Origin: Scilla litardierei
Lineage: Eukaryota > Streptophyta > Magnoliopsida > Asparagales > Asparagaceae
Length of the DNA stretch: 64,000 bases
NCBI GenBank assembly: GCA_030789695.1
Contig: CM061139.1
Coordinates: forward strand, 6,401,878 to 6,465,877
Reading direction: 5' to 3'
This document shows, one piece after another, positions 45,181 through 55,693 of the stretch (within the stretch, counting starts at the first letter, position 1; every line of letters starts with the position of its first letter). Under the pieces are notes generated by a model that saw only the letters and a program-made list of their open reading frames with translations, did not search any database and was not told the origin of the DNA. The translations under genes and the position numbers were made by a program.

Positions 45181-45437
45181 TTAGGTATTATGTGAGAAAA
45201 AGAATTAACTAAAGATTAACTTTTGTCATTTTATGTCATTTTTTTGATTGATGACAAGGGGGAGAAAAAGGATAAAAATGCAAAAATGTGAATGAATATT
45301 ATTTTGCTAACCGGCTTTGATGCAGGGGGAGTACCACATCTAAGCAGGGGGAGTAAGTTATTTTAAGTTATTTCATTACGTCAATACTCATTCAATATAA
45401 TTCATTTTTCAGGTGTCATCATCAAAAAGGGAGAGAG
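45181..45437 (+). other. Cop-6 3' spacer and polypurine tracts
   Basis: GGGGGAG tracts occur at about 45259, 45325 and 45346. The last tract, AAAAAGGGAGAGAG, directly precedes the LTR. Confidence 0.7.
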
Positions 45438-45849
45438 TGATGGGAAATTGAATCCCACCCCTAAGTGGTTTTGATGATGAGCACACCAAATAATGTTAGT
45501 GTACTAACTACGCTACAAGTGTGCAGGTTATGCGACAAACGGTGGCTTTACACATACTCTGAAGAAGCTCAACCACACTCGAGACAAAGACGAATTTGCT
45601 AGTTCTACATCTAGCACAAGATGAAGTCCGTGCTCAAGCTTAAATAAAAAAGAAACTCAAATTCAGGAGAAGCAAGCTTCCACCAGATCAGCTTCCCGAA
45701 TGTCTTGTCTTAGTGTAGTGTGTGAGTTCGTAGGATAATGTTAAAGCCAACGTAGATTTAGCACACACACAAATGATTTCAAAAATAAATGTTTTAAAAC
45801 CATTTTAAACTCTTAAGATCAATTGCTAGCTTTTTTTCATATCCTAGTA

Positions 45850-46025
45850 GTCAACCTCTATTACACCCAGTAGTTGACTGCACTCTCTGTTAGCTAAGTT
45901 TCAGGAGAAATTGCTCTAGAGTCGACTACCAAAGGAGGGAGTCGACTACCAGCTGGAAGCAAATTTTTCATTGAAACACTATAGGAGTCGACTACCACTC
46001 CTAGGGAGTCGAATACTAGCTGGCA
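45850..46025. repeat. Cop-6 LTR AGTCGACTACC array
   Basis: GTCGAC palindromes in the phrase GGGAGTCGACTACCA form pairs: about 45921/45941 (20 bp) and 45990/46011 (21 bp). Diverged copies are near 45848-45880. A further pair, 21 bp apart, lies at about 47037-47065 in the leader. The main array ends about 100 bp before the TATA box. Confidence 0.8.
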
Positions 46026-46444
46026 AATTTCAACGATTTGACTTGCTGATTTCACTCATTCATCCTTAATTTTTGGGACAAAAGTCAAACCTCATTTGAA
46101 ATTTGAATCATCTTCTTTTTGCTATAAATAGAGGACTCTATGAGATCTTTCAACACAATAATATTATCATCAATTCAAAAATCTCTCTCATGCTAAAATT
46201 CTCAGATCTCTTATTCATTCTGCTCTCATCGTTCATTAGCCAAATCTGTTTTAATTTCTGATCTTCAAATCATTTTTTAAGTTATTATTTTTGAGATCAA
46301 ATTTCATTTGGCTATTAAAAAATCGTTTTCAAAATCCGTGTTCTTCATTTTTCTTTATATATTGAAAGGATTTTTGAAAGCAAACGATCTAGATCACAAA
46401 GACTCACTCTATATCTTTGTGTGATCTAAAGATCGATTTGAATT

Positions 46445-46601
46445 CTATTAGCCACGTAATACAATAGTTATATTTTACTTTGGCTATAGAATTCCGGGTG
46501 TAAATCCAAACTCCACTAATTCCTATTAGCCACGTAATACACTTGTTATATTTTAATTTGGCTATAGAATTCCGGGTGTAAATCCAAACTCCACTAATTC
46601 T
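46445..46601. repeat. tandem 78-bp duplication in the Cop-6 leader
   Basis: CTATTAGCCACGTAATACA...CCACTAATTC occurs twice in direct succession with a few differences. Confidence 0.9.
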
Positions 46602-47235
46602 TGTGGTGAGTTGAAAATCGTTTTTATTTGTGATTTCCCCTTTGTTGAAAGGGAGTTGGAGATCCTAGGCAAGTCTAGGTAGTCGGAAATCTTGGTCAAG
46701 GCTAGGTGTTTGGGAAATCCTAACGAGTGAAGCTAGGTACTTGTATTGCTAAGGCAATAGTGAAAAGTCTCGTACCGAGTTGGTTGAGGACGGGACGTAC
46801 CCAAGTTGCGGGAAACCAGGATAAAAATCTCTGTGTTTGCGTTTGCATTCTTCTGCGATTGTTTATACTTGTTCTTGCATTCTTTATCTGCTAACAAATT
46901 ATTATTTGTTCATATTATTGCAAGTTAATTATGTTGTTTATATTCGTTGTGTAAAGATCAATACATATTTGTATAAATATCTTTGTTTGTAATCTTATTA
47001 TCTTTCAGCAGAGTTTTGCCTGAAAACTCTTTGGGAGTCGACTACCATTCATAGGAAGTCGACTACCTGCTGTGTTATCTCTCTGATCAACATTGCTTAT
47101 AAGATTAACTTGTTGATTAAGAACTAAGCGTAGATCACTCTACTTGAACACTCAACGAACGAAAAGGATTTATTATTTGAACAACACTATTCAACCCCCT
47201 ATGCTAGTGTTGTTTGCCATCCATAGGATCCAACA

Positions 47236-47357
47236 GAATCCTGTTACATCAATCCAATTACACATGGAAATTGCTGAAACATTTTCTAATCGACAAATGT
47301 CACCCGCTGAGTACACCAATGGTCGTTAGATCATTGGATGTTAATAAAGACCCCTTT
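47236..47357 (+). pseudogene. copia reverse transcriptase/RNase H linker fragment
   Basis: It encodes ILLHQSNYTWKLLKHFLIDK then CHPLSTPMVVRSLDVNKDPF, a well-conserved stretch between copia reverse transcriptase and RNase H. The fragment is cut on the left by the Cop-6 LTR and on the right by the sequence starting TGTGACGG. It is an older element that served as the target. Confidence 0.85.
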
Positions 47358-47929
47358 TGTGACGGCATGTATCCGTTACTACCCGTATTTTTGTTTAAAT
47401 AATAAGATCCTTAAACTAATTAAGTTTTTAAGATACTATCCTTAAATACTTTTATATTCATCAATTATTTTTGGTAATCATTTTTACTAATTAATTTTAC
47501 TAATTACTTTCATCAATTACTGGTCTTTACAAATTACGTTTACCATAACTATATATCCTTTACTAATTACATTTTTTAATAATCTACCCGTAACCCAGCC
47601 CCAAACTGAGGAAAAACGTGGAAGCACGTTATTGGTGGGCTCCGAAAAGGTGCTCTCTCTCAAGTGCAAGAGTCCGTACAAGTAATATAATCTGGGAGTC
47701 CAGATGTCGAATCCTCAGGAGGAAATCTGTTGCAACCACAGCTCAAATCAAATAGAAATCCAACGAAAAGAAACTAACCACTTCAACAATGATGACAGTG
47801 ATGGTGATGTGAATACGTGAACAATATAAACAAAGAAAATCGTGTAAGAAAATATCTATAAAAAGTATGCACATGGTATGGGTTCGTTAGGATCAATGAT
47901 TCGTATTAATTTGGTTGATGAATATAACA

Positions 47930-48190
47930 CAATGAATTCTCTTTTTGGGAGTAATTCACTGGAAAATACCCAATATAACTCAATGAATTCTCCTTTTGGG
48001 AGCAACTCATCGGAAGATACCCTTTTGGGGGTTCAAGCACAATATTCAATAAGATCGTCGCTAAAGTTATAATACGATATGAAACTCTCTTTTGGAGAGA
48101 TCAAAACTACGGTATGAAACTCCCTTTTGGGGAGATCAAAACTCACCCTTTTGGGGCGATCATCAACTCAATCACTTCTTTTGGAAGATG
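47930..48190. repeat. CTCCCTTTTGGGGAG palindromes in the solo LTR leader
   Basis: About seven copies of CTCyyTTTTGGrrAG-type palindromes occur (near 47938, 47989, 48018, 48085, 48121, 48145 and 48174). The first two lie in a 52-bp tandem unit with AATATAACNCAATGAATTC. They are downstream of the TATA box in the LTR's own direction. Confidence 0.8.
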
Positions 48191-48679
48191 AAAAAGACGA
48201 TTTACGAACAAAGATTACAACTTTAACGACGTTTAACGGTTTAGCACAAGGATTACTCAACCAAACGAACACAAATAATATCCCCTAACTACGCCATACC
48301 ATGCACAATAAGAATTAGCTATTCATGGTGCAAGAATAAACAAGTTGCATAGCAAAATACATTGATCTAATAGCAAAATACGATGAAAAACACCAAAATA
48401 CGGGGTAGAAGTTTAGAAATATATCACCAAATATCCTTGAAAAGACACCAAAACTCTCTGGAAATAAGAAAATAGCCTCTGGAATTTTACATAATTTTGT
48501 GGTGGCGAAATACAGCTCCTAGAGCCTCCAATACGCTCAAAATACGCCCAAAATCTGCTTGAATCTGCTCAAATACGCCCAAAACCCCTAGGGATACCTT
48601 ATATAGAGGCATTGCGGTTTTGGGTTGTGTTTATCGGGTTCAAATCCACTTAGAAATCGAACCCAAACCCGCTTCAAAT

Positions 48680-49078
48680 GGTAGCCGTTCGATCCAGGCG
48701 GGATCGCATATCCGCACGACACGTGTCCCCAAGCGGCGGATCCGCGCCCGCTTCGATCTGCATTCGAGATCTCGTTGGATCTAATCCAGGCCGTCGAATC
48801 TCGAATCCAACGTCACGGAGAAGGCCACGTCGCCAGAGAAATGCCGCTTCGCTTCGAATTTGCGGGGTTGCCTGTGGCCGTAGGATGCGTCATCAACGGT
48901 CTGGAATGAAACACGTCGCCCCATGATCGCAGCCGTTCGCTCTGAATCGTGCGTTCTCAAATGGACCGCGTAGCTGCTCTGCGAGATCGATTTGGGGGCG
49001 ATCGCGGGCCGTAGGATGAAGATCGTGCGGTTGAGAGTAAGCCGCGTCGCTCGAACGCTGAGGGCCGTTGGATGAGGC
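48680..49078. repeat. GCCGTNGGAT-type motif array upstream of the solo LTR TATA box
   Basis: Six dispersed copies of (G)GCCGT(T/A/C)(G/C)GAT, near 48681, 48790, 48872, 48931, 49009 and 49064, sit in a GC-rich, CpG-rich 400 bp. That block is upstream of the TATA box on the minus strand. Confidence 0.65.
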
Positions 49079-51446
49079 GGGAGAACGACGGATACGCGCC
49101 ACGTCATGCGCCAAGATTCGTGCAAACTTTAATTTCTTCTTTTTATTGGTATTCTGCATTCAAAAATACACAGTAATTAGCATAGATGTCGGAAAAATAC
49201 AAATAAATAGTCGTTGGAATCGTGAGACCGAGACCAAGCTAGGAAAAATATAAGAAGTGCAGAAATACTTTGTTAATTTCTGTTTTATGCTCAAATAAGG
49301 TGTTTTCTCTAATAAATAATTGTGTACAAAATACGTATGAATTAGAGAACAATGTAGCATCACATGAGCACAAAATAAGGCTAAATGGGGGGTTAAATAT
49401 GTAATATTGAAACCGAATCAGTTATCTTTCACTAACCCATTTGTCAAACCCTTTGTTGGCAGCCTGATAAAACGAGGGATTCATTTCCACATTCATATCC
49501 CTTTATCAAACTTCCAACCTAACATAATTAATATCTGATTATTATAAATTAAAACACCCACCCTCTTCATTTGACGGCACATGCACACATCACACACCCA
49601 CGCTGAGAAGCCAAAGAAACCACACTTAGTTCCCATCTCTTCATTGCAAACCCTCAACTAACCCTTTTGACCTATGAATCAGACAATTAACACATGCATT
49701 CTCCCTAACCTATCTGATGTCAGCCACGAGGAGAATCACTTAATTTCTTCAGGTAGTCAAATTCCATTAATTGAGATTCATGCATCGATGAATCCTTTTT
49801 AATCACGAAATTTCCCTCAAATCCTCAGGCCATCCCCTTTTCCTTTGCAAACACACTGAAGACCTCCTTATTTGGCATCATGCATTTCCATTTGACCCAG
49901 CCGCTCCGACGAAGTCTCGGCGTCTTCCTCCGTCGTGGCAACACCACCATCACCTCCATCTCTGTATCCTTCTTCAACCCAACAACAACAAAAACATCAT
50001 CACCATCACCACTGTCAAGCTCAAACTGAAATTCAACCCAAATCCAAACTCAAAACTGAAAGGGGAAACAAGAATTCAAATCTGAAAACACCCAATTTCA
50101 GATCTAATACAAAAACAACTCCAGATCTCTAAAATTTCAGAAACCCATTCTTCCTCTTCTTCTTCCTCCTTCCTCCTCCCCTCACCATGGCCGCCGCCCG
50201 AGCTCCGACCAGCCACCTGAGGAGCGCGCCACCCCCCACGCGCAGCGGCTGCTGCTGCGCCTGCGCTGCGCGAACGCCGGACGCGCCCACCGTTGGCCGG
50301 AGCCCCTTGCGCCGTCGCTTGGCCGGAGAGCCGCCCAGTCGCCGTCCGTCCGCCCTCCCCTCCCCGTCGTCGCGCAAGGTGAAAGCTCCCCTCCTCTGTT
50401 GATTTTTCGCGTGAGCGCCCATTGCCGAACTTTGATAGTCTAAAATAAAAAAATGATAAGAAAAGAACAAACATCAAGTAGACATGAGAAGAAAGGAGGT
50501 TGAATGGATATAATATTTGAGTAGGGTGACAGCCCATGTGATGAAGTTAAAGAGAAGAAAGAGAGATTAGAATAGAATAATATTAGAAGAGATTGACAGG
50601 TTGTAAGAATGAAAAAGTGTTTTAAATAGATAATATTAATATAAGAGGTAGGTGTAGAGTAGATGGGATAATTCAACATGACGTTAACATTACCATTTGC
50701 TAGTTTTAGGCTAATTAGTTAGTAAGTTGTTAGTGTTAGTTTAAATGTTAATTGGTTAGTGTTGTTTAATTTCAACATGTTAATGATTGTTAATAAAAGA
50801 TTGGGATAACAATATTAGAATAAAATTAGGCGTATCATGTTAGTAAAACACAATATGAACATCACCCTATCCAGAGAGCCCAATAAAATTAGACGAACCC
50901 ACTTTAAGGATTAACAGGATATTTTGACTTATCTCGCAATATATCTAATTCAGTGATTTATCTAACCAAACAGATAACCGGAAGTACCAACACGTAGTAC
51001 CTGTCCAGACGAACCCACGACAACCAATACCACCGAAAACAGGCAAGTGAAACTTGCACAGTGATTTGTTAGGCCATGTTTTAGGCCATTTTGTAAAATT
51101 GTGTAAAAGAGACTAGGCGGTGAAATGATAGTAGCCTAGTCGCCCTTACTAGATCTAGCTAGACAACGAAGCTAGATCTGACACTTTTATCATGCTTTCA
51201 TTCATGCTGCCATGTCATGTTTAGTTTCAATTAACGGTACGCACTTTAACTGCTCATTGTCATGTCATGTCATGCATCAAAATGTTTCATCGTGATTACG
51301 TAGCACACGCTACAATAATTGTAACTATTGAGGCTAGGCACCTGCTTTACGGGCACAACCCTATGCCATATTGAAAAACACTTCCTGGCTCGTGATCCAG
51401 AAGCGAGCGCAATGTTGTTGGGAAACCAAAGCTTGATACACGTGGA

Positions 51447-51599
51447 GGGGTAGGGTTAAGCGACCACTCAGCGTAGAAGTGTGCCCGTACAACCACTTCA
51501 GCTGTAAGGCGTAAACTCTGGGATTGGGGTAGGGTTAAGCGACCACTCAGTATAGAAGTATGCCAGATTAGCAACTTCAGCTGTAAGGCGTAAACCCTG
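51447..51599. repeat. tandem 89-bp duplication in the Tek-2 LTR
   Basis: GGGGTAGGGTTAAGCGACC...GCTGTAAGGCGTAAAC starts at 51447 and again at 51536. Confidence 0.9.
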
Positions 51600-52316
51600 T
51601 GCACAATGTGAATGCATGTTTTTATCGTGAAATCGTGATATCTTGTTTTGTAGCTTTTTGCTACAACGTGTCGTGCAAATGTTTAACTTTCAGATTCATC
51701 TTAAACTGCTACATTCATGCTCATGTTTAAACTGCTGCATTCATGTCATGTCATCTCCATTATTTTAGAACTGCTAGTTGTACACTTTTGCTCTTATGTT
51801 TTCGTGCACAAAAGTCATCTGTTTTCCCTTAGGAGACTTTTGCTGACATGGGCCCTTTTCTCTTTGGGTGTCACATGTCAGGTTTTGAGCCTGAATTAGT
51901 TGCTGAGGACACAATTTGTTGACGTCCAGTTCGAGGACCCGGAGTCCTACCCTTAGTCTCAGCTGGGACATTCCTTAGTTGTTGTTACTTTCTTAGTAAT
52001 TGTTGTTAGGTTGTTCAGTGCGTTGCACACTTCCCTTTGTATTAGTTTCGGCCATGCTTAGGCCTTCTTTTCAGACTCTGTACTTTACTTTATGACTATC
52101 TCTGTAATGTTTGGAATAAAAATCTGTGGATGTTGAATGTTGGATAAATTTTATTTGTCTATCCCTCATTATTATTATAGTTGTTTCATCGCAATGCAAG
52201 GACCTGCTACTATTTGAAATTTTTACAGACGCTTATCAGACTGCAGCTTCACAGCTCCACGTCTGAGCGGACCTCCTCATGTCTCGCCTTTCGTACTTGG
52301 AAAGCGGGGCGTGACA

Positions 52317-54772
52317 GGTTTTAGTGGTGGCCCATGCATGTCCTCTTGCATCTGTGAAATATCGGAACAACAATAATGATAACAACATCCATTTAAATAT
52401 TCGGAACATTCAAGTCATGAATTGAGTCTAATCTGAAGGTTTTCCTTGTCTTAGATGGTAGGAAGACTTAGATAGACGTCCAGGTTTGATAGTCAGGTGC
52501 TTCCGTTGAGACTTAGTTGTACTCGTCTTAAGTTACCTTAGTAGTCTCCCACCTAGACCTGACTATATTAGATCCTTAGAGCTTTTCCTCTAGTCGTTCG
52601 TTGAGTCCATTAACTTCGGGCCAGCAAAACGAAATTTTGATACTCTTAGGACCCTTTCCTGAGACCTCTATTACAATCTAGTTCATTAGAAAGTCTTAGT
52701 GCTAAGTTCTCCTGATCTTTAGTCGACCTAATAATTAGGCCCTTGATTTTTATTATTATTCCTAGTCCTTACATCGCTATGTTAATGACCATAGAATTCC
52801 ATCGTAGCAGATTCACCTAAGTTAATTCCCCGCAGTGTTTACATTTTAACCATTCAACTCCCTCCTTACTCTCGACCCACGTGATCTTCCTGACAGCCCT
52901 CATTATTCTTTGAATCACTCGCATTACTATACTAATTCTACTGTCGATATCCCTTTCATGAAATTTCTTGCCCAGTTTAACTTCTTTAAAAATCTTTTAC
53001 ATAGGCCTCATATTTTTCAACTGACTTAAAATTATTCTTGATTTTGAGTTTCCTTCGCTAAAAATTTTTAGTCACTAAATTTTTAATGATTTCTAATCTA
53101 TACCATCCATACCCACATATTTCACTTTCTACATTTATCTTTAAAAAAAAACTCTTTTCTTGATATCACGCATATAAATGATAAGTTTCCTTCAATGGAC
53201 CATGATCCGGTCAATGTGCTTGGCTAAATTTGTTGGATCACCCTGGCTAGATTGGGGGTAAGTGATTCTGGCTTAGTCACTTCTTTGGCCGTGTCCGCTG
53301 GACCGCAAGGACGTGATTCATGATTATGTATGGCATTTTTCTTACTATACTACAACAAATTTCAAAACAACCGACCATATACTAAATTTAAATACTTTTT
53401 ATGCTAAATAAAACTTCAACTATTTCAGTGTATTAGTTCTGTATTTATCGTACTCATGTTTTAAAATTTTCTTTTGTAAAAAAATCCATCTCCATTTACG
53501 AAACAAACACTACATCTCCACATCCATGACTCTTCATCTATTGCTTATCTACTGTTTTAACTTATACCACATACTCACTATCCTTATAAACGTTATTGTC
53601 ACATTTTTCACATGCCTCCAATTCTCCCATTGAATCATTCATAACCATCTCTATGCCATCTGATCAAGCTAACTCTTGTCACGACTACTGATTTGACACC
53701 ACTGTTCCACAGACTAAGTCGATACTACTCGAACGTAATAGAACTGTATAATAATGAGCGGTCTTAAATTACCACTGGATCAGTGTCTAGAAAGGTATGT
53801 GAAGAGGGTTGGTCAACCAAAGGACTTGCCCTGCGGTCATAGAAGTGACCTGTGCCTTCAAGCCCTGACTGTCTGGCCGGTTTGGGAGTTAAACTAGACT
53901 TCTTATTATTAGGCCAGCCTACATTATTAGATAGTCAAGCGACGTTTGTTTCCCTCATGCTCGCTCATTACTTGTCCTTTTCGGTGTTACTGCGTCTACC
54001 TGGTTGTCTTACTATTGTCATCACATTGCCTGTTGGTTAAAACATTGTTGCTACCATATACCATGCCACGTTGTTACTTTTGCACTTGCACAGTCACCTT
54101 TATTGTATGCATTACATACACCAATACCTTACTTTCCACTCGTATGTACATGTCTGTTCTTACTCCTTGCACCTGTAAGATCATCTTTTTGATCAAGCTA
54201 ACTCCATATCCTTACCTCACCTGAACCCATTCGTTACATCAAACAACTCTGTATCCTACACTATCTCATAGTTACACATTAGTACATCTATTTACTTATT
54301 ACCACCTTAGCGAGAATAGTTTTACATTTACGTTATAATTTTTTTAAACTGTTATTCTTCTATCTTTATTTCTATCATCAATAATGTTAAATTTTGTTAT
54401 GCATTATGATTGATAGGATGTTAGATATTATTATTATTATTAAGAGATTATAATTACGGATGGGAGTAGTTTGAGATGATGTAAGGTGTAGTTGTATTAA
54501 TTGTTTACTATAAGATAGATAGAATGATTTGTTCAAGAATTATATTTCATATTTGGTTTATACCCATTCGTTATGGCTTCAATATGATTCCATACTATGA
54601 GTGGTGCATATGAAGACGAGTACATTACGGATTTGGAATTCATATTAGTAGTAGCTGAGAGTAACTTTATAGATATTACATGATTTATGAAAAATGATGA
54701 TGATTAGTAGAGTATGTTTAGTAACACGACTTCATCGTACAGATAGGGTAGTGGAGACGCCGGAAATGATAT
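52317..54772. other. AT-rich region without genes, probable decayed Tek-2 interior
   Basis: The first bases, GGTTTTAGTGGTGGCCC, could be a damaged primer-site region. No reading frame with recognisable gag or pol content was found; the open frames at 53852-54224 are short and without motifs. SIRE-1 begins at 54773. Confidence 0.45.
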
Positions 54773-55613
54773 TGTTAGGATTTATCCTGGGTATCCTTGA
54801 TTGCGGGCTTGTCATATGTGGCACGGGAAGATGTTGGACATTTTGTTGAACAGTTTGTTGTACCAGGATGTTCAACAGGCTAAGTTCTTTTGCATATATT
54901 ATCTGCTCAAAAGGATGTGCATCTGGCGACCGTGTATTCTGTTAGTTTCCTACCTAATTCATCAGACCCTTATGGTGGTTATTATCTGCTTTAGATTTGA
55001 TTGGGTACAATCTCTTGTTACCTTATTGCGATATGGTTGGAGAGAGATTTTCGCCAAATACAATTCCCTAGTAACTACCACTCACGGATCTTTAGGGATC
55101 TCGTTCCATCTATGGGAGTTGTGGTTATTGCTGTTATTAAGTTGCTTCTAAATTGATTGATCTTGCGCCGATTATCTTGCGGTGGTTTTGGAGGACCGCT
55201 TAAAAGGGCTTGAGCGGATTGGCGGCTAGGTCGAGGATTTTGGCGAAAGAAGTTCTTGTTGATACACTCCGGGAGGGTGGCCGACGTCTGCGCACGCAGG
55301 ATCAAGGGAGTTGATCTAGTCGGTGGTGCAAGGGGAGCTTGCAGGCAAGGGGAGCTTGCCAAGAATACTTCACGGGGTTGATTGCGATCACCCCTCACGG
55401 TTTGTTTTAAGGATGAGTGTGTTCTTCCTTATAGAAGCGTGAATTGTAGAATCTGTATTCTCTGATCTTTATAGTGAAGTATTCTATTTTTCTGGGCGTG
55501 GCCCCGCAGATGTAGGTGTGCGCACCGAACTGCGATACCAAGTCTCGTGTGCCCTTGCGTGCTGTGTGTCTTTATTGTTATTCGTTATATTCTTTACTGC
55601 GTACTGATTTTCA
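54773..55613 (+). repeat. SIRE-1 5' LTR
   Basis: It runs from TGTTAGGATTTATCCTGGG to CTGATTTTCA. It contains the inverted pair TGTTGAACA...TGTTCAACA (about 54847-54880), then GCATATATTATC, which may be the TATA box. Confidence 0.92.
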
Positions 55614-55630
55614 GTTGGTATCAGAGCTGG
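55614..55630 (+). other. SIRE-1 primer binding site (tRNA-iMet)
   Basis: GTTGGTATCAGAGCTGG directly follows the LTR end. Confidence 0.9.
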
Positions 55631-55693
55631 TCATCCACAATATTTTGACTTTCTTTCAAAGTGGGTGTGATCCTGTGTGTCAGTACGCTGATC

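Larger units (their letters stand above)
45438..47235 (+). repeat. Cop-6 3' LTR
   Basis: It starts TGATGGGAAATTG after the polypurine tract and ends GATCCAACA, after which copia coding sequence resumes. The TATA box GCTATAAATAGAGG is at 46121. The 5' LTR is not in the window, so the right end rests on the junction with the coding fragment. Confidence 0.78.
47633..49420 (-). mobile_element. solo LTR related to the Gyp-3 family
   Basis: It runs TGGTGGGCTCC to AACCGAATCA and is flanked by GTTAT (47628-47632 and 49421-49425). Its right end matches the Gyp-3 LTR end (CCGAATCA after an AGCACAAAAT...GGGG stretch). On the minus strand, CCTCTATATAAGG (48597-48609) is the TATA box. Confidence 0.82.
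47358..52316 (+). mobile_element. Tek-2, probable Tekay/Del-like LTR interrupted by a solo LTR
   Basis: The right end, GGAAAGCGGGGCGTGACA, is a typical Tekay/Del LTR end. The left end, TGTGACGGCATG, lies exactly where the copia fragment stops. Without the solo LTR the length is about 3.2 kb, close to the 2.9-kb Tekay-like solo LTR elsewhere in the window. It includes a TATA-like TTATAAATTAAAACACCC (49545), a GC-rich ATGGCC leader patch (50187-50400), and a polyadenylation-like AATAAA region near 52115. A degenerate TTTAGTGGT primer-site remnant follows. The left end is tentative. Confidence 0.5.

Noticed and set aside
50187..50402. A 71-aa Arg/Pro/Ala-rich ORF as a host gene exon (also its minus-strand overlap 50076-50537)
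   Set aside because: Composition is low-complexity and GC-driven, no domain is seen, and the place fits the leader of a Tekay-like LTR. Chromovirus LTR leaders often hold such patches.
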